Source: Lachnospiraceae bacterium UBA6452
GTDB taxonomy: Bacteria > Bacillota > Clostridia > Lachnospirales > Lachnospiraceae
DNA: 6,325 nucleotides
NCBI GenBank assembly: GCA_002441865.1
Contig: DJNY01000054.1
Location: 1 to 6,325, forward strand
Reading direction: 5' to 3'
Part shown: positions 1-5,860 of the stretch, piece by piece
Position numbering within the stretch: the stretch's first letter is position 1
Layout: each line of letters begins with the position of its first letter
Made by a program: the position numbers and the translations under genes
Notes under the pieces: generated by a model
The model's input: the letters and a program-made list of their open reading frames with translations, nothing else
What the model was told of the DNA's origin: nothing
Database searches by the model: none

Positions 1-106
1 TATTGATGTAAAGGGCGATCTTCTGCAGATATTCTTCACTTTCATATCCGCTGAGTGTAAATACCCTGCCGCCGATCAAAACTTCTGTATCTGTTTTTTC
101 TGCCAT
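1..106 (-). CDS. zapA: Cell division protein ZapA, N-terminal part (runs off left edge)
   Basis: The first 35 codons of a gene read leftward from an ATG at 106 and leave the window. ZapA is a small cytoplasmic protein that binds FtsZ and bundles its protofilaments, helping Z-ring assembly. The visible N-terminus (MAEKTDTEVLIGGRVFTLSG followed by YESEEYLQKIALYIN) has the family's features: a beta-hairpin of the form V-x-I-x-G-x-x-F/Y-T-L-x-G, then E-S-E-E-Y-L/I-Q-K-x-A-x-Y-I, the start of the dimerisation helix. An AGAGGAAA ribosome binding site lies just upstream of the ATG. A near-consensus promoter sits between this gene and the preceding kinase-like gene, so it is probably transcribed on its own as well as by readthrough. 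The rest of the protein, including the coiled coil, is outside the window. Confidence 0.88.
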   Translation of the reverse strand, partial: MAEKTDTEVLIGGRVFTLSGYESEEYLQKIALYIN

Positions 107-139
107 TGTATTTCCTCTTTCTTTGAAATCTCTCTGAAC

Positions 140-168
140 ATTATACTCATATTTCCCCTTTTTGACAA
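140..168 (-). promoter_or_regulatory. Sigma-A promoter for zapA
   Basis: Reading leftward, TTGTCA (163-168, 5 of 6 consensus) and a perfect TATAAT (140-145) are separated by exactly 17 bp. Transcription would start near 133, about 27 nt before the zapA ATG. The -35 box begins only about 10 nt past the stop codon of the kinase-like gene. No hairpin with a T-run lies between the two genes, so readthrough from upstream is possible. Confidence 0.75.
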
Positions 169-177
169 GTAACTCCC

Positions 178-1056
178 TTATTTCACAAGGTCAAGTGCAA
201 TCCCATCCGGCGATTGCGCAATCTTAAGCTGCAGCTTATACGTTTTTGCCAGCTTCCGGATGCAGCGGTACATCGGTGTTTTCTGCATTTGTAACAGATC
301 CGCCTGCCTGTCGGACGCAAACGGAATATCCATCTGCAGATGCCACATATTAAACTTTTCCGCACTGCGGAGCCGGATCGATTTTTCTTCCTGCCCGGCT
401 CCTTTCCCGGATCTGTCCGCGCCGGAAAATGCCAACAGGAACAACTGCCGGTATAACAAAAGCAGATCCGGATCGCTGATTTGAAAACAAGCCGGCCGGC
501 AGATCTTATAGCGGAGCAGACAGCCGTTTTCCTCTGCTTCCTGCATACAGAGATCCATCAGGACAGACAACGCAGGCGTTGCTTCCGCCGGAAGGCTGCG
601 GAACCGATCCAGACCTGAAAGCAGCGCTTCTGTTTCCCTTTCATCCGGATCCAGACTGCGTTCCAGACGATCCTGCAGTTCCTGCAGCGGCTTTTGCATC
701 TCACGGATCGTACCGGGCAGCTTTTCCATCTCCTGCCGGATCGCAGACCATGTTTCATAGAATACTCTAAGCCGTGCGTTTCGTACCGGTATTGCCGGCA
801 AGGGTGGAAACTGCGGCGCATCTTTAGGCATATTTTCATAAAACTGCCCAATCTGACCGAGGATTTCTTTTTTCATTTTCTTTTTTTCTTCATAATTTTC
901 CGTTTCATCAAAAAGCTGCAGTGTCTGCACATAATTGGCAAAATCATGCCTGATCTTCCGAAACGCATAAAAAAGAGCAATATAGGGCTGCACGGATACT
1001 TCCATGCAGTCTATATCACTCTCTAAGTTCTTTTCCCATTTATGTAAGAAAAACAT
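178..1056 (-). CDS. Soluble degenerate histidine kinase / Spo0B-like protein, partner of LytTR regulator
   Basis: The 292-aa protein has no membrane segment or recognisable sensor domain. After a short N-terminal stretch, residues 33-46 read RKIRHDFANYVQTL, matching the H-box of AgrC/Spo0B-type kinases (consensus R-H-D-x-x-N-H-L). His37 is the expected phospho-acceptor, followed by D38 and N41. Helical sequence continues to about 78, then a proline-rich hinge (PQFPPLPAIP, 81-90) and a charged helical stretch (about 98-155). Residues 160-292 align by eye with a GHKL ATPase domain: a TPALSVLMDL helix, then SDPDLLLLYRQLFLLAFSGA where the N-box (N-L-L-D-N-A-I-E-A) should be. The Mg-binding Asn is Leu208, and the glycine-rich G-box is replaced by PMYRCIRKLAKTYKL. 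ATP binding is thus probably lost. The start is set by an AAGGGGG site in the 20-nt gap after the regulator's stop. I infer a phosphotransfer or docking partner for the LytTR protein. A strongly divergent active kinase remains possible. Confidence 0.72.
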   Translation of the reverse strand: MFFLHKWEKNLESDIDCMEVSVQPYIALFYAFRKIRHDFANYVQTLQLFDETENYEEKKKMKKEILGQIGQFYENMPKDAPQFPPLPAIPVRNARLRVFYETWSAIRQEMEKLPGTIREMQKPLQELQDRLERSLDPDERETEALLSGLDRFRSLPAEATPALSVLMDLCMQEAEENGCLLRYKICRPACFQISDPDLLLLYRQLFLLAFSGADRSGKGAGQEEKSIRLRSAEKFNMWHLQMDIPFASDRQADLLQMQKTPMYRCIRKLAKTYKLQLKIAQSPDGIALDLVK

Positions 1057-1076
1057 AAATCCCCCTTACGTTTCTG

Positions 1077-1784
1077 TCAAATATGCAATGCGATCGCTTC
1101 CTTGACACCTTTGTAATGCCTGCGGCTCACCGGAATCACATCCCCACTGATCATCGTAATGCCGTCTTCTCTGGAAAATGATTTGATCTTTTTGATGTTG
1201 CATGCAAAACTCTGATGGGAATTGATGATATAATCCGGTAACTGGTTTACCAGATCGCTCAGCTTTGCGGCTGCTTCAATACAATCCCCTTTATCTGTAT
1301 GAATACAGCAGTTTCTGTTGCTTGTCTCTAAATACAGGATATCTTCTACTTTGATACGATGGATCTTTCCGCCGCTTCCCGCAACGGTGATCGCTTTGAT
1401 CTCCTGATGCTGTACGATATCCATCGCTTTTTCCACTGAGGAGAACAGCTTCTGTTCATCGATCGGCTTGGAAAGAAAATAGACGGGATCCGCATCAAAT
1501 ACATTGCTTGCAAGCTGGGCATATCCGGATAACAGGATCACTTTGATCTGCGGATATTTGGCGCGGATCTCTTTTGCGATTGCAATACCGTCATCATCTC
1601 CGAGTGCGATATCTAAAATAATAATATTGGTATGTCCCTGATCGAGATCTTCCAGCCATTGATGCAGTTCTTCTGCCGAATAAACACATTGGCATTCTAT
1701 TTTTCGTCTGTATTTTTTCTCAAGCGTTTCTTTTAAGTATTCTGTGATGGAACGATCATCATCACACACTACTATATGGAACAT
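1077..1784 (-). CDS. LytTR-family response regulator (REC-LytTR)
   Basis: This 235-aa two-domain transcription factor is of the AgrA/VirR/LytR class. Residues 1-120 form a receiver domain. The acidic pocket is D8-D9-D10, the phospho-acceptor is D58 in IIILDIALGDDDG, the switch residue is S86 in ILLSGY, and the conserved lysine is K106 in the K-P pair. Residues 131-235 form a LytTR DNA-binding domain, shown by VEDILYLET (147-154), the hallmark INSHQSFACNIKKI (187-200) and IPVSRRHYKGVKEA (217-230). The ATG at 1784 has a strong GAGGTGA site four bases upstream. The gene has its own promoter and a hairpin-containing leader, and is followed after 20 nt by the kinase-like gene in an apparent operon. 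Target genes are not evident: I found no convincing pair of LytTR-type direct repeats in the intergenic regions here. All phosphorylation residues look intact, unlike the partner's ATP site. Confidence 0.93.
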   Translation of the reverse strand: MFHIVVCDDDRSITEYLKETLEKKYRRKIECQCVYSAEELHQWLEDLDQGHTNIIILDIALGDDDGIAIAKEIRAKYPQIKVILLSGYAQLASNVFDADPVYFLSKPIDEQKLFSSVEKAMDIVQHQEIKAITVAGSGGKIHRIKVEDILYLETSNRNCCIHTDKGDCIEAAAKLSDLVNQLPDYIINSHQSFACNIKKIKSFSREDGITMISGDVIPVSRRHYKGVKEAIALHI

Positions 1785-1796
1785 GATTTCACCTCA

Positions 1797-1827
1797 TTGT
1801 TTTATGCATATTGCCCTATAAATACAA
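1797..1827 (-). promoter_or_regulatory. Leader hairpin abutting the regulator's Shine-Dalgarno
   Basis: In the mRNA sense (right to left) TTGT-(A)-TTTAT-(AGG)-GCA pairs with TGC-ATAAA-ACAA around a three-base ATA loop. That gives 12 pairs with two bulges on the 5' side. The structure fills most of the roughly 52-nt leader and ends one base before the GAGGTGA ribosome binding site (1789-1795). It lacks a following T-run, so it is not an intrinsic terminator. The stem is AT-rich, so stability is uncertain and a role in translation or mRNA stability is inference. Confidence 0.4.
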
Positions 1828-1843
1828 CAATTCAATTATATCT

Positions 1844-1872
1844 ATTGTAAAATTTATTCACTTTTTAGTCAA
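1844..1872 (-). promoter_or_regulatory. Sigma-A promoter for the LytTR regulator operon
   Basis: TTGACT (1867-1872) and TACAAT (1844-1849) lie 17 bp apart, reading leftward, each 5 of 6 to consensus. The predicted start is near 1837, giving a leader of about 52 nt. A second perfect TATAAT (1835-1840) is present but has no -35 box at proper distance. The promoter starts 15 nt after the stop of the membrane-protein gene. Confidence 0.75.
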
Positions 1873-1886
1873 CCGCAAAAACGGAA

Positions 1887-3521
1887 TTATTTGATTTTTG
1901 TCACATTTGACGTTGCATCTCCATCCTGATAGAACATGGAGATCGTATCTCCTGCCCTGTATGTGATGATCTTCACCATCTCACTGTTTGTCAGATCCGC
2001 ATCATATACCGTCTTATCGCCTTCCAGTGTAAAGTAAACATGGGAATTACCATCGATCACGACCGGTACATACGTTGCGATCTTTCCCGTGATCTCGAGA
2101 TCATCCGCATTTTCACTGGTTCGGATACCATTGGTACTGAGAAGTGCATTATATGCTTTCTTACATTCTTTTACCGTATCTCCGATTGCAACCCACTGGT
2201 ATTTCTGGATGTTGACCATGGCATACTTCTTTACCAGACCGGCAGAATCTTTCAACGCCATAAAATAAGTCGGTTCATCCGAGATATTCAAAAGGAGTGG
2301 GAAGGTTGCCACATAGCCGAGGTTCTGTACCTGTCCTTCCGCAGAAGACATGGCGGAATCCTCGATTGCCCCTTCAATTCTGTAAAAACGCGTTTCCATG
2401 GTCCGCTGGTTCATCAGCACAAAACCGACATTGGACTGGTCTCCGCTGACACTGGTCACGCCGGAATATACCCAGACATCATCATTCATGGCAATGTAAT
2501 TATAGCCGTTTGTCGTCTGCAGACAGTCGCGCTGCCCCAATACGCTGTTCAGATATCCATGCTGCAGCATACCGTGATAATCGTAAAGCTGCATCAGAAG
2601 CTCTGCCTGATATACCTTGTCTACCCAGGTCGGCACTTCATCCGCCTGATAATCCGTGCATTCTCCCGTGACCGCGTTACAGAGTACCACTCTGCCGACC
2701 GTTACGCCGCCGAACAGACCGATATTGAACTTTTTGACCGGACAGATCCAGTACGGTGTTCCTTCGTCATCGATTTCAAAGAAGATCTGGTCTGCAAATA
2801 TATAAGTCGGATATCGGAACCGGAGATGTCTCTGTATATAACGGTTAAACATTTCCGATTCGGAATATTTAATGCCGTCAGTCAGCTTAACACATTCTGT
2901 ATCCTGTGTTGTCATATCGATCTTGATATAAGCCGGAATACCGTTTTTCTGATTTGTCAGCCATTTGATCGGGCTGGCGTATTTCAGCGGCGTCACACGG
3001 ACAGGCTTTCCGTTTACATTGATCTGTGTGTAGTCATCCGCCACCTCAAACTGTGATACCATGTCTACCATGCTGCCCATTTTGCGGCTTCCCAGAATCG
3101 CAGCGGAATCTCTGTCCAGAAGTGGAATCGTATTGAAATCCACTTCTTTGATATCTTCCGTAAAATCACGCTCTTCTACCTGCATCAGTCCCTGATATTT
3201 CTTCGCATTGATGATCGGTGAAGAAAGAACGGAACCGATCAGAAAGATCAGCAAAAGTACGCCGCCCAGATAAAACAGATACCGGTAAGGTCCCATTGTG
3301 CCTTTCCGGATATCCAGACCCTTTTTCCCGAAGGAAACCTGCCCGCTTTTCCAGACGGAGCGGAACGATAATACAATCGCGAACACAAATACCATCAGGA
3401 TCACAAACCACCAGAAGCCCGCTGAATGGATATTCAGTGCCGGCAGATTGATATAATAGTAAATGAATGCGATCACAAGTGTCAGTATAATGGCAAGCAG
3501 CCATCTTTTCCATTTTTTCAT
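1887..3521 (-). CDS. Membrane-anchored protein of unknown function, three TM helices and large exported domain
   Basis: I do not recognise a function for this 544-aa protein. A positively charged start (MKKWKRW) leads into three hydrophobic helices, about residues 8-25, 36-53 and 80-101. The loop between helices 2 and 3 is rich in Lys/Arg (KSGQVSFGKKGLDIRKG), so the positive-inside rule puts the N-terminus and that loop in the cytoplasm and the remaining ~440 residues outside. The exported part is soluble-looking, mixed alpha/beta and rich in aromatic residues, with FFEIDDEGTPYWICPVKKF (247-265), VPTWVDKVYQAELL (296-309) and GYLNSVLGQRDCLQTTNGYN (322-341) as likely family signatures. The last ~80 residues look like a small beta-barrel, possibly OB-like. 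There is no signal-peptidase site, catalytic motif or sortase signal. A GAGAGG site seven bases before the ATG fixes the start. It has its own promoter in the end of the preceding GTPase gene. Confidence 0.8.
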   Translation of the reverse strand: MKKWKRWLLAIILTLVIAFIYYYINLPALNIHSAGFWWFVILMVFVFAIVLSFRSVWKSGQVSFGKKGLDIRKGTMGPYRYLFYLGGVLLLIFLIGSVLSSPIINAKKYQGLMQVEERDFTEDIKEVDFNTIPLLDRDSAAILGSRKMGSMVDMVSQFEVADDYTQINVNGKPVRVTPLKYASPIKWLTNQKNGIPAYIKIDMTTQDTECVKLTDGIKYSESEMFNRYIQRHLRFRYPTYIFADQIFFEIDDEGTPYWICPVKKFNIGLFGGVTVGRVVLCNAVTGECTDYQADEVPTWVDKVYQAELLMQLYDYHGMLQHGYLNSVLGQRDCLQTTNGYNYIAMNDDVWVYSGVTSVSGDQSNVGFVLMNQRTMETRFYRIEGAIEDSAMSSAEGQVQNLGYVATFPLLLNISDEPTYFMALKDSAGLVKKYAMVNIQKYQWVAIGDTVKECKKAYNALLSTNGIRTSENADDLEITGKIATYVPVVIDGNSHVYFTLEGDKTVYDADLTNSEMVKIITYRAGDTISMFYQDGDATSNVTKIK

Positions 3522-3554
3522 ACTTTTGCCTCTCTCTGCATAATTTTATTATCC

Positions 3555-3583
3555 ACTATACAAAGCCTATCTTATTCTGTCAA
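3555..3583 (-). promoter_or_regulatory. Sigma-A promoter for the 544-aa membrane protein gene, overlapping the upstream stop
   Basis: A perfect TTGACA (3578-3583) and TATAGT (3555-3560, 5 of 6) are separated by 17 bp. The -35 box is made from the Leu-Thr codons (TTG ACA) just before the last Glu codon and TAA of the EF-G-like gene. The predicted start is near 3548, inside a small AT-rich dyad (ATAAT-TTT-ATTAT, 3540-3552). The leader is about 27 nt. Confidence 0.75.
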
Positions 3584-5659
3584 GGAATCCACCTTGTTCT
3601 TACGGTTTTCCACCTCTTTTGCCTGCACATCGGAAGGTGCCTGCTCATAACGCGCGAACTGATAAGAGAAGCTGCCCTGTCCGCCTGTCAGCGAACGGAG
3701 TACCGTACAATAGCCGTACAGACTGCTCATTGGGATATCTGCCGTGATCGTCTGCCAGCCTCCCTGCGATGGCTGCATACCGAGCACACGTCCTCTTCGT
3801 TTATTCAGATCACCCATGATATCTCCCGTATAACTGTCCGGTACGGTAACGGTAAGTGTCTCGATCGGCTCAAGCAGGATCGGTTCCGCCTTTAAAAAGC
3901 CATCCTTGAATGCCTGCATGGCAGCTTTCTTAAATGCCATTTCGGAAGAATCGACCGGATGATAAGAACCATCATATAAAATTCCTTTCACGCCCACAAC
4001 CGGATATGCTGCAAGCGGACCTTTCACCGTTGCTTCCTGCAGACCTTTTTCCACTGCAGGGAAATAGTTCTTTGGTACTGCACCGCCGACTACTTCCTGT
4101 TCAAATACATAAGAACTTTCCAGATCGCCGGACGGCTCAAAACGCATTTTGACATGTCCGTACTGTCCATGTCCGCCGGACTGCTTTTTATATTTGGCTT
4201 CCACATCCGATTTCTTACGGATTGTTTCCCGGTAAGCCACTTTCGGCTCAGAAAGTGTGATCGCTACCTTGTATTCGTTGAGCAGCCTGCTCTGCGCGAT
4301 CTCAAGCTGCATATCGCCGATTCCGTATAACAGCATCTGTCCGTTTTCTTTGTCATTGACGATCTGCAGTGTCGGATCCTCATGCGTCATCTTGGACAGT
4401 GCCTGTGCAGCCTTATCGATCTCCGACTTATTATCCACCTTATATCGCATATACGTATACGGAACGGACAGCTCTGTTTTTGCATACTGGATCGGTGCCT
4501 GTTTTGTGGAAAGGCTGTCGCCTGTGCGGGCACCAGCCAGCTTTGCCAGTGCGCCGATATCTCCTGCATGCAGTTCCTTTACCTCAATCGGTTTATTTCC
4601 CTGCAGCACATACAGCTTTCCGATCTTTGCCTCGGCATCTTTATCTTTATCATATAACAGATCATCTGTTTTCAAAACGCCGGAGCAGACTTTGATCAGC
4701 GAATATTTACCGATGAACGGATCTACGATCGTTTTGAATATGTAAGCGGATTTTGCTTTCGCAAAATCATAATCTGCTTCGTAAATTTCATTTGTCTTCA
4801 GGTTAATACCTGCAATTTCCCTGTTTTCAGGGCTTGGCATATACTTGATGATGTCATCGAGCAGTGTGTAAACGCCCTGGCATAAAATATTGGAGCCCAT
4901 GGAAACCGGTACGATACTGCCGTCTACGACATTATTGCGCAGTGCAGCTCTGATCTCCGCATCGGAAAATACTTCCCCGGCAAAATAACGTTCCATCATT
5001 TCTTCCGAGGTCTCGGCAACCGCTTCCATCAGGCTTTCTCTGTATTTTTCAAGATACGGGCGGCTGTAATCCGGGATTTCACATTCTTCTACTTCTTTTC
5101 CGATCCAGCGATATCCTGTTTCACTGACCACATTTACATAACCGACAAATTTTCCGTTTTCACGGATTGGGAAATGAAACGGCGCGATCTTTTTGCCGTA
5201 AAGCTGTGTCAGATCTTCCACGACCTCCTTAAAGGAAGCCTGATCCACATCCATATCGGATACATATACCATACGCGGCAGATGATATTTCTCGCAGAGT
5301 TCCCATGCTTTCAACGCACCGACCTCCATGCCAGCTTTTCCGGAAACAACAATGATCGCTGCATCTGCAGCGGAAACCGCTTCTTCGACTTCTCCCACAA
5401 AATCAAAATAGCCGGGGGTATCCAGCAGATTGATCTTGCAGTCATCCCATTCGATCGCGATGCAGGAGGCAGATATGGAAAAATGCCATTTCTGTTCTTC
5501 TTTTCCGTAGTCACTGACAGTATTGCCGTCCGTTACCTTCCCCATACGGGATGTAATACCGCCAAGGTATGCCATTGCTTCGGCAAGTGATGTTTTGCCG
5601 CTGCCCCCATGCCCGAGCAAAACAATGTTACGAATCTTCTCTGTTGTGTATACATTCAT
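3572..5659 (-). CDS. EF-G-like translational GTPase (elongation factor G paralogue)
   Basis: The 695-aa length matches EF-G and all five domains are visible. Domain G (1 to ~280) has the P-loop GHGGSGKTS (16-24) and G3 DTPGYFDF (80-87). Domain II spans ~303-395 and domain III ~398-475, with YGIGDMQLEI (445-454). Domain IV, ~476-600, has KKQSGGHGQYGHV (491-503) and the HPVDSSEMAFKKAA stretch (567-580). Domain V, ~600-680, includes DLNKRRGRVLGM (617-628). EF-G drives ribosomal translocation, and paralogues of this type coexist with the canonical fusA in many Firmicutes; their exact role is less clear. Several nucleotide-site residues differ from canonical EF-G: DTPGH is DTPGY (Tyr84), NKMD is SDMD (134-137), and the switch I R-G-I-T-I is W-H-F-S-I. 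It is therefore probably the accessory paralogue, not the housekeeping factor, also because no rpsL/rpsG/tuf genes surround it. It is less likely a tetracycline-resistance (TetM-type) protection protein, since the domain IV sequence is EF-G-like. A GGAGGT site seven bases upstream fixes the start. Confidence 0.9.
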   Translation of the reverse strand: MNVYTTEKIRNIVLLGHGGSGKTSLAEAMAYLGGITSRMGKVTDGNTVSDYGKEEQKWHFSISASCIAIEWDDCKINLLDTPGYFDFVGEVEEAVSAADAAIIVVSGKAGMEVGALKAWELCEKYHLPRMVYVSDMDVDQASFKEVVEDLTQLYGKKIAPFHFPIRENGKFVGYVNVVSETGYRWIGKEVEECEIPDYSRPYLEKYRESLMEAVAETSEEMMERYFAGEVFSDAEIRAALRNNVVDGSIVPVSMGSNILCQGVYTLLDDIIKYMPSPENREIAGINLKTNEIYEADYDFAKAKSAYIFKTIVDPFIGKYSLIKVCSGVLKTDDLLYDKDKDAEAKIGKLYVLQGNKPIEVKELHAGDIGALAKLAGARTGDSLSTKQAPIQYAKTELSVPYTYMRYKVDNKSEIDKAAQALSKMTHEDPTLQIVNDKENGQMLLYGIGDMQLEIAQSRLLNEYKVAITLSEPKVAYRETIRKKSDVEAKYKKQSGGHGQYGHVKMRFEPSGDLESSYVFEQEVVGGAVPKNYFPAVEKGLQEATVKGPLAAYPVVGVKGILYDGSYHPVDSSEMAFKKAAMQAFKDGFLKAEPILLEPIETLTVTVPDSYTGDIMGDLNKRRGRVLGMQPSQGGWQTITADIPMSSLYGYCTVLRSLTGGQGSFSYQFARYEQAPSDVQAKEVENRKNKVDSLTE

Positions 5660-5688
5660 AGCTGCTACCTCCGTTTTATGATAGTTTC

Positions 5689-5707
5689 TGAATTTTCTAA
5701 CAATTCA
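5689..5707. repeat. Short dyad in the EF-G-like leader
   Basis: TGAATT and AATTCA form 6-bp inverted arms around a 7-bp centre. It lies inside the predicted 5' leader of the EF-G-like gene, so it could be a weak RNA hairpin or a protein site. Its GAATTTTCT (5690-5698) is the inverted copy of AGAAAATTC in the second dyad at 5773-5781. Confidence 0.3.
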
Positions 5708-5722
5708 ACCACTTGTGGGTAT

Positions 5723-5751
5723 ATTTTACTAAATATAAAACCGTTTTACAA
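5723..5751 (-). promoter_or_regulatory. Probable sigma-A promoter for the EF-G-like gene
   Basis: Reading leftward, TTGTAA (5746-5751, 4 of 6) and TAAAAT (5723-5728, 5 of 6) are 17 bp apart. The start would be near 5716, within a CCAC-TT-GTGG inverted repeat (5709-5718), leaving a leader of about 56 nt. The -35 box is weaker than at the other promoters in the window. Confidence 0.55.
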
Positions 5752-5772
5752 CATATTTTCGTTAAAATCACA

Positions 5773-5791
5773 AGAAAATTCTCTATTTTCT
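5773..5791. repeat. Inverted repeat upstream of the tyrA promoter
   Basis: AGAAAAT (5773-5779) and ATTTTCT (5785-5791) are perfect 7-bp inverted arms around TCTCT. The dyad lies between the two divergent promoters, ending 6 bp before the tyrA -35 box. This is a plausible operator or UP-element position, but the sequence is AT-rich and could arise by chance. Confidence 0.35.
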
Positions 5792-5797
5792 ATCCCA

Positions 5798-5826
5798 TTG
5801 ACATTCGCACTTTAAAGGGCTAAAAT
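5798..5826 (+). promoter_or_regulatory. Sigma-A promoter for tyrA
   Basis: A perfect TTGACA (5798-5803) and TAAAAT (5821-5826, 5 of 6) are separated by 17 bp. Transcription would start near 5833, giving a leader of only about 28 nt. That is too short for a T-box riboswitch or an attenuator upstream of the ATG. Confidence 0.8.
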
Positions 5827-5860
5827 ATTACTGGAATTCACGACAGAAAGGACAACAGCT

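Noticed and set aside
1873..1884. CCG-TTTTTG-CGG as an intrinsic terminator after the membrane-protein gene
   Set aside because: The stem is only 3 bp and is not followed by a T-run in the direction of transcription.
1796..1890. Possible LytTR-type direct repeats (GTT-centred) upstream of the regulator, suggesting autoregulation
   Set aside because: The GTT-containing sequences near 1869-1884 are about 9 bp apart, not the roughly 21-22 bp of known LytTR site pairs, and only one matches the 9-bp consensus well.
2040..3056. A 338-codon open frame on the plus strand, antisense to the membrane-protein gene
   Set aside because: It has no Shine-Dalgarno before its ATG, its composition is His/Ile/Arg/Cys-rich with no recognisable domain, and it lies wholly opposite a gene with a good start, topology and promoter. 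It is a shadow frame.
4257..4745. A 162-codon plus-strand open frame rich in Ser and Cys
   Set aside because: It lies opposite domains II-III of the EF-G-like protein, which are clearly conserved, and has no ribosome binding site or family resemblance.
3572..5659. Tetracycline-resistance ribosomal protection protein (TetM-like)
   Set aside because: The length is slightly long for that family and the domain IV signatures (GGHGQYGHV, VDSSEMAFKKAA) and domain V follow EF-G paralogues. No mobile-element context is present.
5660..5860. A riboswitch or small RNA gene in the divergent intergenic region
   Set aside because: The region is AT-rich, fully occupied by two promoters and short leaders, and shows no extended GC-containing stems or T-box/SAM/other conserved cores.
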